Assembly (NCBI GenBank): GCA_017992055.1
Contig: JAGOPK010000015.1
Span: 71,333-135,332 of the forward strand
Source: Burkholderiaceae bacterium
GTDB lineage: Bacteria > Pseudomonadota > Gammaproteobacteria > Burkholderiales > Burkholderiaceae_C
DNA: 64,000 nucleotides
Reading direction: 5' to 3'
Shown: one piece after another, positions 14,801-25,922 of the stretch
How the letters are laid out: each line of letters opens with the position of its first letter
Position numbering within the stretch: position 1 is the stretch's first letter
Program-made: the position numbers and the translations under genes
Notes under the pieces: model-generated
Told to the model about the DNA's origin: nothing
Seen by the model: the letters and a program-made list of their open reading frames with translations, nothing else
Databases searched by the model: none

Positions 14801-15529
14801 TCAGGTCTTGGCCGCGGACGGCGCGGTTGGCGACTGGCGGCCGGCGGCGGCCGTCAGCGGCGCCAGCCAGCGCCGCTCGGCGGCATGGAAGCCGGCCACC
14901 AGGACCACGGTGACCGCGATGTAGAACAGCGCCGCGGTGATGAAGGCCTCGAACGGCAGGTAGTGCACCGAGTTGACCTCGCGGGCCACGCCGGTCAGGT
15001 CGTGCAGGGTCACCACGCTGGCCAGGGCCGTGGCATGCAGCATCAGCACCACCTCGTTGCTGTAGGCCGGCAGCGCACGGCGCAGCGCCTGCGGCAGCAC
15101 GATGTGGCGGAAGCTGGCCCAGCGCGAGAAGCCGTAGGCCCGCGCCGCCTCCACCTCGCCGGCCGGCACGGCCTTGATCGCGCCATGCAGGATCTCGCAG
15201 CTGTAGGCCGCGGTGTTGATGGCCAGCGCCGCCACCGCGCAGAACCAGGGCGAGCTGAGCGCGCCCCAGGCCACGCTGTCGCGCACGGCCTGGAACTGGG
15301 CCAGGCCGTAATACAGCAGGAACAGCTGCACCAGCAGCGGCGTGCCGCGGATCACATAGGTGAACAGCCACACCGGCCGCCACAGCCAGGGCGAGGGCAG
15401 GCTGCGCAGCACGGCCAGCGGCAGGGCCGCCGCGCCGCCGGCCAGCAGGGCCGCGGCCAGCAGCTGCAGCGTGGTGCCCAGGCCGCCCAGGTACAGCGGC
15501 AGGTTGTCGACGATGACCTGCAGGTTCAC
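14801..15529 (-). CDS. aotM: Basic amino acid ABC transporter permease (AotM/HisM-type)
   Basis: Inner-membrane permease of 242 residues with about five hydrophobic segments and the EAA loop EVEAARAYGFSRWASFRHIVLPQALRRALPAY that contacts the ATPase. It opens with the family pattern YLGGLGTTLQLL and YVIRGTPLLVQLFLLYYG. The start codon is GTG at 15529, only 13 bases after the upstream permease stop. It should pair with the AotQ-type permease as a heterodimer in the arginine/ornithine/lysine importer. Confidence 0.9.
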   Translation of the reverse strand: MNLQVIVDNLPLYLGGLGTTLQLLAAALLAGGAAALPLAVLRSLPSPWLWRPVWLFTYVIRGTPLLVQLFLLYYGLAQFQAVRDSVAWGALSSPWFCAVAALAINTAAYSCEILHGAIKAVPAGEVEAARAYGFSRWASFRHIVLPQALRRALPAYSNEVVLMLHATALASVVTLHDLTGVAREVNSVHYLPFEAFITAALFYIAVTVVLVAGFHAAERRWLAPLTAAAGRQSPTAPSAAKT

Positions 15530-15542
15530 AGCACCGCCACCG

Positions 15543-16235
15543 TCATAACACCGCCACCTTCTGACCCACCGCCAGGCGCCGGCCCAGCCAGGCGAAAAAC
15601 GCCTCGGACAGCGAGGTGAAGGCCAGATAGACCGCGGCCACCGCCAGGTAGAAGGTGAAGGGCTCGCGGGTGGCGCCGGCGGCCTGGGCGCCGCGCGCCA
15701 TCAGGTCCGACAGGCCGATCACCGAGACGATGGCCGTGCTCTTGACCATCACCAGCCAGTTGTTCGACAGCCCCGGCAGCGCATGGCGCAGCATCTGCGG
15801 GCCGACGATGCGCGCCAGCACCTGGCCGCGGCTGAAGCCATAGGCCAGCGCCGCCTCGCGCTGGCCGGCCGGCACGGCCAGGAAGGCGCCGCGCAGCACC
15901 TCGGTGAAATAGGCGCCGAAGATGAAGCCGATGGTCAGCACGCCGGCGACGAAGGGGTCGATGTCCACATAGTCCCAGCCCAGGCGCTCGCCCAGCGCAT
16001 TGACCGCCGTCTGGCCGCCGTAGAACACCAGCAGCATCAGCACCAGGTCGGGCACGGCGCGGATCAGCGTGGTGTAGGCCAGCGCCGGCCACTGCAGCAG
16101 GCGGTGCTGCGACAGCTTGGCCAGCGCGCCGGCCAGGCCCAGCACCAGCGCAATCGCCAGCGAGCCAAAGGCCACTGCCAGCGTCAGCAGCGCGCCTTGC
16201 AGCAGGCTCAGGCCGTAGCCGTGCAACAGGTCCAT
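15543..16235 (-). CDS. aotQ: Basic amino acid ABC transporter permease (AotQ/HisQ-type)
   Basis: Inner-membrane permease of 230 residues with about five membrane segments. It shows the HisQ-type start MDLLHGYGLSLLQGALLTLAV, TLIRAVPDLVLMLLVFYGGQ, and the EAA loop GQREAALAYGFSRGQVLARIVGPQML. It lies between the binding protein gene (15-base gap) and the second permease, in the aotJQM order. It forms the channel with AotM and is energised by AotP. Confidence 0.9.
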   Translation of the reverse strand: MDLLHGYGLSLLQGALLTLAVAFGSLAIALVLGLAGALAKLSQHRLLQWPALAYTTLIRAVPDLVLMLLVFYGGQTAVNALGERLGWDYVDIDPFVAGVLTIGFIFGAYFTEVLRGAFLAVPAGQREAALAYGFSRGQVLARIVGPQMLRHALPGLSNNWLVMVKSTAIVSVIGLSDLMARGAQAAGATREPFTFYLAVAAVYLAFTSLSEAFFAWLGRRLAVGQKVAVL

Positions 16236-16250
16236 GGCCGTGGCTCGGAC

Positions 16251-17048
16251 TTACTTCGTTTCCGGACCGTAGATGTCGAAGTCGAAGTACTTGTCCTGCA
16301 GCTTCTTGTACTGGCCGTTGGCACGCAGCGCTTTGATGGCGGCATTGAACTTCTGCGCCAGCGCCTCGTCGGCCTTGCGCACGGCGATGCTGGAGCCGGT
16401 GCCGAAGTACTTGGTGTCGTTGAACGCCGGGCCGAAGAACGCAAAACCCTTGCCCTGCGGCTTCTTCAGGAAGCCGCCGTCCAGCGCCACCGAATCGCCC
16501 ATGGCCAGCTCGATGCGGCCGGAGGCCAGGTCCAGATACAGCTCGTCGGCCTTGGCATAACGCACGATTTCTGCGTCCTTGAACTGCTCGGTCAGGAAGC
16601 GGTCGTGGCTGGTGCTGCGCTGCACGCCGATCTTCTTGCCCTTGAGGCCGGCGGCCGTGGCCTGCAGCGTGGTACCGGCCTTGCCGAGGAAGCGCGCCGG
16701 CGTGCTGTAGTACTTGTCGCTGAAGTTGACGGCCTTGCGCCGCTCTTCGGTGGCGGCCATCGAAGCGATGATGGCGTCGAACTTGCGCGCGTTCAGCGCC
16801 GGGATCATGCCGTCCCATTCCTGGGCCACCAGGCTGCACTCGGCCTTCATCTCGGCGCACAGGGCCAGGGCCATGTCGATGTCGAAGCCCTTCAGCTTGC
16901 CATCGGGGCCGACCTCGCTGAACGGGGGGTAGGCGCCTTCGACGCCGATGCGGATCTTCTTCCAGTCGGGAGCCTGGGCCTGGGCGGGGGGCAGCGCGGC
17001 CAGCACGAGCAGGGCGGCGGCCAGGGTGGGGAACAGTCGGCGTTGCAT
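16251..17048 (-). CDS. aotJ: Lysine/arginine/ornithine ABC transporter substrate-binding protein
   Basis: Periplasmic binding protein of 265 residues with signal peptide (MQRRLFPTLAAALLVLAALPPAQAQA). Diagnostic blocks of the ArgT/HisJ/AotJ group are IRIGVEGAYPPFSEVGPDGKLKGF, DIDMALALCAEM, WDGMIPALNARKFDAIIASM and NFSDKYYSTPARF. The ATG at 17057 directly abuts GGAG, so the ATG at 17048, nine bases after it, is preferred. It heads the importer genes and is followed by the two permeases. The substrate class is basic amino acids by family, not tested. Confidence 0.92.
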   Translation of the reverse strand: MQRRLFPTLAAALLVLAALPPAQAQAPDWKKIRIGVEGAYPPFSEVGPDGKLKGFDIDMALALCAEMKAECSLVAQEWDGMIPALNARKFDAIIASMAATEERRKAVNFSDKYYSTPARFLGKAGTTLQATAAGLKGKKIGVQRSTSHDRFLTEQFKDAEIVRYAKADELYLDLASGRIELAMGDSVALDGGFLKKPQGKGFAFFGPAFNDTKYFGTGSSIAVRKADEALAQKFNAAIKALRANGQYKKLQDKYFDFDIYGPETK

Positions 17049-17101
17049 GCGAATCATCTCCGGAGAACCAGCGGTGGGTGCGAGGTTAGCGCGTGGCTGG
17101 C

Positions 17102-18412
17102 TCAGCCGGGTAGGGGCCGCCAGGCCTGGTACAGCGGCTGGGCCAGGCGCACCGGGCGCACGTCCAGGCCCATGCGGTGGATGCTGTAGTCCTCGCCGCC
17201 GCCCTCGTCGCTGGTCCAGCCGCGGCAGCCCGGCGGCTTGTACAGCCGCCATTCGAAGCCCAGCGCGCCCAGCGCGGGGTCGTCGCCACCGCGGGGATCG
17301 AAGCTCAGGCCGCGCACCTCGGCAAAGCTGCCGTCGATCAGCTGGCCCATGCTGGCCGGCAGCACGCCATTGGCCAGCATGTCCACCTGGAAGGGCTGGG
17401 TGGTGTATTCGGGCTTGAAGTCCGGCGCCGCGGGGTCGTAGACCTGGCCGCGGGCGCGGTGGGCCACCGGCTGCAGCGTGCGCGTGGCCAGGTCCAGCCG
17501 GTCGCCCCGGCCCAGCAGCGAAATGCGCGCGCCCTGCAGGTTGAACACGCCCAGCGTGGCATCGCTGCGCGCCTCGCTGAGGTCGATGAACAGCGCCTGG
17601 CCGCCCAGCACCTCGGCCTGCAGGCCGCGCATGGCCACGCCGCCATCTTCTTCCACGCCCAGGCCCAGCTGGTGGCCGGTGCGCAGCATCAGCGGCAGCA
17701 GCCGGCCGATGCGGCCGCGGCGCAGGAAATGCTGGTCGACCAGCACCGAGCGGTCGACAAAGCCCAGGCCGGGGCCGAATTCCTGGCCGGGGCGCAGCCG
17801 GCCCTTCATCACCGCCATCAGGTCGGGCGCGTCGACGAACATGGTCTGGCTCATGATGGCCGCGCCGGCCGAGGTGCCGGCGACCACGCCGCCGCCGCGG
17901 TAGACCTCCCAGATCGCCTCCAGCAGCGGCGAGGCCACGCCGCCGGGCATCAGGCTGGAGACGATGCGCTCCTGGGCGCCACCGCCGAAGAACACGCCGC
18001 GCGCCGCCCGCACCTGGGCCACCAGGGCCGGATCGCGCACCGCCTGGTCCACCGGCCGGTCCTTGAGCAGGGGCGACACCGGCAGGGCCGTGGCGCGCAC
18101 GCCGCGGCGCTGCAGCTGCCGCACGATGTTGGCGGCGCTGACCTCGGGCATGCCGCTGGCGGTGCCCAGCACCACCCAGGGCGAGGCGGCGCCACCCGCC
18201 AGATCGACGATGCCGCGCCAGACCGCATCGTTGCCGTCGCTCAGCGCGCCGCCGATGGGCACGGCCGTGCCGGCACTGCCTGTCGGCACGGCGGTGCCGG
18301 CAGCGCCGGCAGCGCCCGTGGCCGGCGCGGCCAGCGCGCCAAGGCTGGCGGGCAGCAGGGCCGCGGCCGAGAGCAGGCGGCGGCGGGACAGCAAGGGGGA
18401 GGTGGCTGACAT
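17102..18412 (-). CDS. Exported cyanophycinase-like S51 serine peptidase
   Basis: 436-residue S51-family peptidase. A signal peptide with SRRRLLSAAALLPASLGALA suggests export, possibly Tat. The nucleophile motif GTSAGAAIM (Ser181), the preceding GGGAQERIVSSLM and VLVDQHFLRRGRIGRLLPLM, and the length fit extracellular CphE-type cyanophycinases (about 400 residues) rather than intracellular CphB (about 270). Such enzymes cut multi-L-arginyl-poly-aspartate to beta-Asp-Arg dipeptides. It lies 53 bp upstream of the basic amino acid importer on the same strand, which supports a role in feeding arginine or lysine to that importer. The start at 18412 was chosen because it precedes the signal peptide. 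The substrate is inferred. Confidence 0.82.
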   Translation of the reverse strand: MSATSPLLSRRRLLSAAALLPASLGALAAPATGAAGAAGTAVPTGSAGTAVPIGGALSDGNDAVWRGIVDLAGGAASPWVVLGTASGMPEVSAANIVRQLQRRGVRATALPVSPLLKDRPVDQAVRDPALVAQVRAARGVFFGGGAQERIVSSLMPGGVASPLLEAIWEVYRGGGVVAGTSAGAAIMSQTMFVDAPDLMAVMKGRLRPGQEFGPGLGFVDRSVLVDQHFLRRGRIGRLLPLMLRTGHQLGLGVEEDGGVAMRGLQAEVLGGQALFIDLSEARSDATLGVFNLQGARISLLGRGDRLDLATRTLQPVAHRARGQVYDPAAPDFKPEYTTQPFQVDMLANGVLPASMGQLIDGSFAEVRGLSFDPRGGDDPALGALGFEWRLYKPPGCRGWTSDEGGGEDYSIHRMGLDVRPVRLAQPLYQAWRPLPG

Positions 18413-18688
18413 GGGGCGCGATGTTGGCACCGGCGCCCCGCTGCCGGCCGCGGGCCTGGCGGCGGCCGCCTGTTTCACGACAGATCATGTCGCACCCAGG
18501 CAAGAAGCCCGGCGCCGGCTGTCGCCAGGCTGACGGCTGCGTGACCCTGCCGCGACAGCCGCTTGCCGCGATGCGACGGCGACTTGCGGCCAAGCGACCG
18601 GCGCATTTCGCCGGCGTTGCCGCCCGGTGAAGCCTTTCTAGACTGCAGCGAACCCGCGCCAGCCGTCCCCCCGACCGGAGAGTCCCGC

Positions 18689-21433
<2,745 letters not shown>

Positions 21434-21440
21434 GCGTCGC

Positions 21441-22316
21441 TCAGACGAACTTGCCCGCCTGGAAGTCCTCCACCGCCTGGATCAGCTGCTCGCGCGTGTT
21501 CATCACGAACGGGCCGTACTGGGCGATGGGCTCGCGCAGCGGCGCGCCGGCGATCAGCAGCGCCCGCGCGCCCTGGGCACCGGCGGCCAGCACCACGCCG
21601 TCGGCCCCCGGCAGCGCATTCATGCTGCCGCCGCGCAGGATGGCCATGCGCTGCTGCGGCACCTGCGTGCCCTCGATGGCCACATCGCCGCGGTACACAT
21701 AGACAAAGGCGTTGTGGCCCTCGGGCAGCGGCTGCGCGAACACCGCGCCGGGCTGCAGGTGCAGGTCCAGGTACAGCGGCTCGGTCACCGGCCGCTGCAC
21801 CGCGCCTTGCACGCCCTGGCTTGCACCGGCGATCACGCGCACGGTCACGCCGTCGCCCTGCCACTCCGGGATCTGCTCGCTGGGAATGTCGCGGTAGCCC
21901 GGTGTCTGCAACTTGTCGGCGCTGTGCAGGTTCAGCCACAGCTGGAAGCCTTCCATCACGCCCTCTTCCTGCTCGGGCAGCTCGCTGTGCACCAGGCCGC
22001 GGCCGGCGGTCATCCATTGCACGCCGCCATTGCTCAGCAGGCCTTCGTTGCCGGCCGAGTCGCGGTGGCGCATGCGCCCGGCGATCATGTAGGTGATGGT
22101 TTCGAAGCCGCGGTGCGGATGGTCGGGAAAGCCGGCGATGTAGTCGCCGGGCTGGTCGGAGCCGAAGGCGTCCAGCATCAGAAACGGGTCCAGCCGCTGC
22201 TGCAGCGGCTGGGTCAGCACGCGGGTGAGCTTGACGCCGGCGCCGTCCTGCGTGGGCTGGCCGGTGACCAGGCGTTCGACGGGACGGGGGCGGGTGACGG
22301 TGGGGGTGGTGTTCAT
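21441..22316 (-). CDS. Pirin family protein
   Basis: 291-residue bicupin. The N-terminal cupin carries the iron-binding pattern DHPHRGFETITYMIAG with the later HRDSAGNEG and the motif WMTAGRGLVHSE. The C-terminal cupin includes YLDLHLQPGAVFAQPLPEGHNAFVYVYRG. Bacterial pirins include quercetin 2,3-dioxygenases and redox-sensing regulators; which applies here cannot be told. It is convergent with the TonB receptor gene (seven-base gap) and divergent from the gene at 22412. Confidence 0.92.
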   Translation of the reverse strand: MNTTPTVTRPRPVERLVTGQPTQDGAGVKLTRVLTQPLQQRLDPFLMLDAFGSDQPGDYIAGFPDHPHRGFETITYMIAGRMRHRDSAGNEGLLSNGGVQWMTAGRGLVHSELPEQEEGVMEGFQLWLNLHSADKLQTPGYRDIPSEQIPEWQGDGVTVRVIAGASQGVQGAVQRPVTEPLYLDLHLQPGAVFAQPLPEGHNAFVYVYRGDVAIEGTQVPQQRMAILRGGSMNALPGADGVVLAAGAQGARALLIAGAPLREPIAQYGPFVMNTREQLIQAVEDFQAGKFV

Positions 22317-22411
22317 GGTGAGCAGATGGTGACAGTCCGCGCCGCTGCCAAGGTGGCGGCGACTTGAATCCGGCATTCAGCGGCATTGACGGTGGCGCTA
22401 CGCTCGCAGCC

Positions 22412-23179
22412 ATGCCGCTTGCCCTCACCGCCGCCCACCGCCGCCGGCTCAAGGCCATGTGGCGCAGCGCCGGCTGGCCCTGCCGCGATCCGCTGGAAGC
22501 CGAGCTGCTGGCCGCTGGCCTGCTGGCGCAGCAGGTGGATGCGGCCGGCCGCGAGACCCTGCGCGTCACCGACGCCGGCATCGTGGTGATGGCCGAGACG
22601 CTGCAGCGCAACCGCGCCAGCCGCGATGCCCACGAGGCCCTGGTGGCGCGGGTGGCGCGCGAGATGCAGCAGGCCGGCCGCATCGTCTGGCGCGGCCTGG
22701 CGCTGCGCGCGCGCATCGGCGAGGACGCTGCCAGCCAGGCCAGCGGCACCGAGCCGGGCTGGGCCATCGCCATGCCCGACGTCTATTCGCTGCGCCACAC
22801 CACGGTCGAGGCCTATCTGGCCCCGGTGGCGCATGAGATCAAGGTGCGGCGCGCCGACCTGCTGGCCGATCTGCGCCGGCCGGCCAAGGGCGAGGCCTAC
22901 CGCTGGCTGGCCGGCGAATGCTGGTACGTGATCCGCGAGGGCATCGCCAGCGCCGACGAGATCCCGCCGGTCTACGGCGTGCTGGTGGCGCCCGATGCCG
23001 GCGGCCCGCTGCAGGTGGCGCGGCCGGCGCCGCAGCGCGCGATGACGCTGCCCTTCATGGTCTGGATGGCGCTGGCCCGGGCCACGCCCGAGCCGGTGGA
23101 CGACGATGCCCAGCTGCAGCTCGGGGAACCGCGCCTGCCGCCACAATCGCCGCTCGATCCCCACGACCCCGAGGCCTGA
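22412..23179 (+). CDS. Uncharacterised protein, possible PD-(D/E)XK nuclease-like (MmcB-like) fold
   Basis: 255-residue protein with no confidently recognised name. Residues 1-70 look like a winged helix (DPLEAELLAAGLLAQQVD, ETLRVTDAGIVVM). Residues 120-185 contain PDVYSL, then HEIKVRRADLLADLR, then KGEAYRWLAGECWYVIREGI. An Asp followed by E-x-K and a downstream Lys/Trp-rich helix resembles the PD-(D/E)XK core seen in MmcB-type DNA repair proteins. This is a reading of motifs only. The stop is four bases before the thioredoxin-family gene, so the two are probably co-transcribed. Confidence 0.65.
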   Translation: MPLALTAAHRRRLKAMWRSAGWPCRDPLEAELLAAGLLAQQVDAAGRETLRVTDAGIVVMAETLQRNRASRDAHEALVARVAREMQQAGRIVWRGLALRARIGEDAASQASGTEPGWAIAMPDVYSLRHTTVEAYLAPVAHEIKVRRADLLADLRRPAKGEAYRWLAGECWYVIREGIASADEIPPVYGVLVAPDAGGPLQVARPAPQRAMTLPFMVWMALARATPEPVDDDAQLQLGEPRLPPQSPLDPHDPEA

Positions 23180-23183
23180 AGCC

Positions 23184-24770
23184 ATGCCCGCCATCGCCCC
23201 GCTGCTGTCCCGCCTGAGCCTGGCCGTCGCGCTGGGCAGCGCCCTGGCCTGTTGCGCGGTCGGCGGGGCCCAGGCCGCGCCGCTGCCCGGCCCCGGCGTG
23301 GCCTGGCGCCAGGCCGGCGTGGATGCCGACGTGGACCGCGCCTTCGCCCAGGCCCGCGCCGAGAAGAAGCCGCTGCTGCTGTACTGGGGCGCCACCTGGT
23401 GCCCGCCCTGCAACCAGCTCAAGGCCACGCTGTTCAACCGCCAGGACTTCATCCACCGCGCCCAGGGCTTTGTCGCCGTGCATGTGGATGGCGACCTGCC
23501 CGGCGCGCAAAAGCTGGGCGGCCGCTTCAAGGTGCGCGGCTATCCGACGCTGATCCTGTTTTCGCCCGACGGCCAGGAGATCACGCGCCTGCCCGGCGAG
23601 GTGGATGCGCCGCAGGTCATGGCCGTGCTGCAGCTGGGCCTGACCGGCGGCCGGCCGCTGAAGGCGGTGCTGGCCGATGCACGTGCCGGCAAGACCATCA
23701 GCGGGTCCGAGTGGCGCATGCTGGCCTGGTATGGCTGGGACATCGACGAGGCCCAGCTGGTGCCGGCGGCCGAGCGTGCCACGCTGCTGGGCCAGCTGTC
23801 GGCGGCCTGCCCGCCCGGCGAGCGCGACGCCGCCACGCGCCTGCTGCTCAAGGCCCTGGCCGAAAGTGACGACGGCAAGGGCCTGAAGCCCGATGCCGCG
23901 CTGCGCGAGCGTGTGCGCGGCCTGCTCGCCGATGCCCAGGCCAGCCGGGTGCAGATGGACTCGCTGGTCAATCTGTCGGCCGACATCACGCGGGCGCTGG
24001 CGCCCGAGCCCGGCGCGGACCGCCAGGCCCTGGTGCAGGCCTTCGATGCCGCGCTGCAGCGCCTGCAGGCCGATGCCACGCTGTCGCGTGGCGACCGGCT
24101 GTCGGCCCTGCTGTCGCGGGTGCAGCTGGCGCGCATCGACGCCGCCAAGACCGAGCGCCATCCGAAGCTGGCGCCGGCGCTACTGCAGCAGGTCAAGGCC
24201 CATGTGGCGCGCGACGACCAGGAGATCAGCGACGGCCACGAGCGCCAGGCGGTGATCACCGCCGCCGCCCATCTGCTGGGCGAGGCCGGGCTGTGGGACG
24301 ACAGCGATGCGCTGCTGAAGGCCAATCTGGCCAAGAGCCATTCGCCGTACTACCTGATGAGCCAGCTGGGCGGCAATGCGCGCAAGCTGGGCCGCCACGA
24401 CGAGGCCCTGCGCTGGTACGAGCAGGCCTTCAGCGGCAGCCAGGGCCCGGCGACGCGGCTGCAATGGGGCGCCGGCTACTTCAGCGCCCTGGTCGATCTG
24501 GCGCCCAAGGACGCGGCGCGCATCGAGCGCGTGGCGCGCCAGCTGTTCGACGAGGCGGCTCGTGATCCGGCCTCGTTCCACGAGCGCAGCGCGCGCTCGC
24601 TGCAGCGCGTGGGCGCCAAGCTGGCCGAGTGGAACAAGAGCGGCCAGCACGACGCCGTGCTGCAGCGCCTGCAGGCCGGCCTGAGCCCGGTGTGCGCCAG
24701 GGTCGAGGCCGCCGACGGCCAGCGCGCCACCTGCGAAGGCCTGCTGCGCGCCGGCCTGAAAAAAGGCTGA
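23184..24770 (+). CDS. Exported thioredoxin-family protein with long helical C-terminal region
   Basis: 528-residue protein. A signal peptide (LSLAVALGSALACCAVGGAQA) is followed by a thioredoxin domain (about 35-150) with the active site TWCPPCNQL (Cys73-Cys76) and RGYPTLILFSPDG containing the cis-proline. Residues 190-528 are alpha-helical and repeat-like (LGGNARKLGRHDEALRWYEQAFSG), resembling TPR. It should act as a periplasmic disulfide reductase or chaperone, and the helical part may hold a partner protein. The start at 23184 lies four bases after the upstream gene. Confidence 0.88.
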   Translation: MPAIAPLLSRLSLAVALGSALACCAVGGAQAAPLPGPGVAWRQAGVDADVDRAFAQARAEKKPLLLYWGATWCPPCNQLKATLFNRQDFIHRAQGFVAVHVDGDLPGAQKLGGRFKVRGYPTLILFSPDGQEITRLPGEVDAPQVMAVLQLGLTGGRPLKAVLADARAGKTISGSEWRMLAWYGWDIDEAQLVPAAERATLLGQLSAACPPGERDAATRLLLKALAESDDGKGLKPDAALRERVRGLLADAQASRVQMDSLVNLSADITRALAPEPGADRQALVQAFDAALQRLQADATLSRGDRLSALLSRVQLARIDAAKTERHPKLAPALLQQVKAHVARDDQEISDGHERQAVITAAAHLLGEAGLWDDSDALLKANLAKSHSPYYLMSQLGGNARKLGRHDEALRWYEQAFSGSQGPATRLQWGAGYFSALVDLAPKDAARIERVARQLFDEAARDPASFHERSARSLQRVGAKLAEWNKSGQHDAVLQRLQAGLSPVCARVEAADGQRATCEGLLRAGLKKG

Positions 24771-25382
24771 TCAGCCCAGCAGGCCCTCGGCCTGCATCGC
24801 TGCCTGCACGCCGGCGCGTGCGGCCATGCGCTCACGCCAGGCCAGCAGGCGCGGATAGGGCGACAGGTCCACGCCGGTGGGCTTGGCCCAGTTGGTGACG
24901 GTGAACAGATAACCGTCGGCCACCGAGAAGGCCTCGCCCATCAGCCAGGTGCGGCCTTCCAGCTGCTCGTTGACCCAGGCCAGGCGGCCGGCCAGCTTGT
25001 CGCGCGCCGCGGCCTTGAATTCGTCATTCGCCGTCGGGTTGAAGAAGATGCCGAAGCCGCCCTTGTGCAGCTCGGTGGCGATCAGGTTCAGCCAGCCCAT
25101 CAGCTGGTAGCGCGCCAGCGTGCCGGCGGCCGGGGCCAGGGCCTTGGCCGGTGCCTGGTCGGCCACGTACTGCATGATCGCCGGGCCTTCGGTCAGGCGC
25201 GTGCCGTCGTCCAGCTCCAGCAGCGGCACATAACCCAGCGGATTGATCAGGCGGTAGTCGCTGCCATCGGGCAGCTGCTTGGTCTTGGTCGGCGCCTTGA
25301 TGGCGGTGAAGGGCAGGCCGGATTCGTGCAGTGCGATGTGCGAGGCCAGCGAGCAGGCGCCGGGGCTGTAATAGAGCTTCAT
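24771..25382 (-). CDS. Glutathione S-transferase (beta-class-like)
   Basis: 203-residue cytosolic GST. The thioredoxin-like N-terminal domain has MKLYYSPGACSLASHIAL, with the beta-class Cys10, and the glutathione-binding LGYVPLLELDDGTRLTEGPAIMQYVAD. The helical C-terminal domain has the N-capping SVADGYLFTVTNW. It conjugates or reduces electrophiles with glutathione; the specific substrate is unknown. Its stop codon touches the stop of the convergent thioredoxin-family gene. Confidence 0.93.
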   Translation of the reverse strand: MKLYYSPGACSLASHIALHESGLPFTAIKAPTKTKQLPDGSDYRLINPLGYVPLLELDDGTRLTEGPAIMQYVADQAPAKALAPAAGTLARYQLMGWLNLIATELHKGGFGIFFNPTANDEFKAAARDKLAGRLAWVNEQLEGRTWLMGEAFSVADGYLFTVTNWAKPTGVDLSPYPRLLAWRERMAARAGVQAAMQAEGLLG

Positions 25383-25462
25383 GTCGAGTCTCCGGGGTCA
25401 ATGAGAGGGATCGGGCGCCGAAGTATGCTGCGCGCCGTCCCAGCCTGCAGAAAGCCGCTGCC

Positions 25463-25831
25463 ATGCCCCGCCCCATCCTTGCCGAAGACGCATTGCACCC
25501 GGCCATCCGCGAGCGCGTGGCGCGCCTGCATGCCGAGGTCATCGCCGAGGCCCAGCAGGCCATCGCCAGCCACCCGGTGGTGGTGCTGGGCATGGCCGGC
25601 AATCCCTTCGTCAAGAAGGCCCGGCGCGCGCTGGACGCCGCCGGCATCCACCACCACGACATCGACCACGGCAGCTACCTCAGCGAATGGCGGCGCCGCA
25701 ATGCGCTGAAGATGTGGACCGGCTGGCCGACCTTTCCGATGGTCTTCGTAAGAGGCCAGCTGGTCGGTGGCGCGCAGGACCTGCAGAAGCTGATGGCCAG
25801 CGGCGAGCTGGCGCGGCTGCTGGCCGGCTGA
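25463..25831 (+). CDS. Glutaredoxin-like protein lacking all cysteines
   Basis: 122-residue protein with a glutaredoxin fold pattern: VVVLGMAGNPFVKKARRALDA, then GWPTFPMVFVRGQLVGGAQDL with the cis-Pro and the glutathione-binding GG turn. The position of the catalytic CPYC/CGFS is occupied by GNPFV, and the protein has no Cys at all, so it cannot act as a dithiol or monothiol oxidoreductase. It may bind glutathione or another ligand, or act as a scaffold. It is divergent from the GST gene with an 80-bp gap. Confidence 0.85.
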   Translation: MPRPILAEDALHPAIRERVARLHAEVIAEAQQAIASHPVVVLGMAGNPFVKKARRALDAAGIHHHDIDHGSYLSEWRRRNALKMWTGWPTFPMVFVRGQLVGGAQDLQKLMASGELARLLAG

Positions 25832-25922
25832 ACCACGGCCGGCGACCGTTGATGCGGCGCCGGCGTCGATTCGCCGCAGCAGGCCTGCCGGACGCGCCGA
25901 TCAGGCCCTAGCATCGCGGCGC

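Noticed and set aside
18472-18487. TGTTTCACGACAGATC, resembling half of a parS site
   Set aside because: Only the left half matches; the palindrome is not completed.
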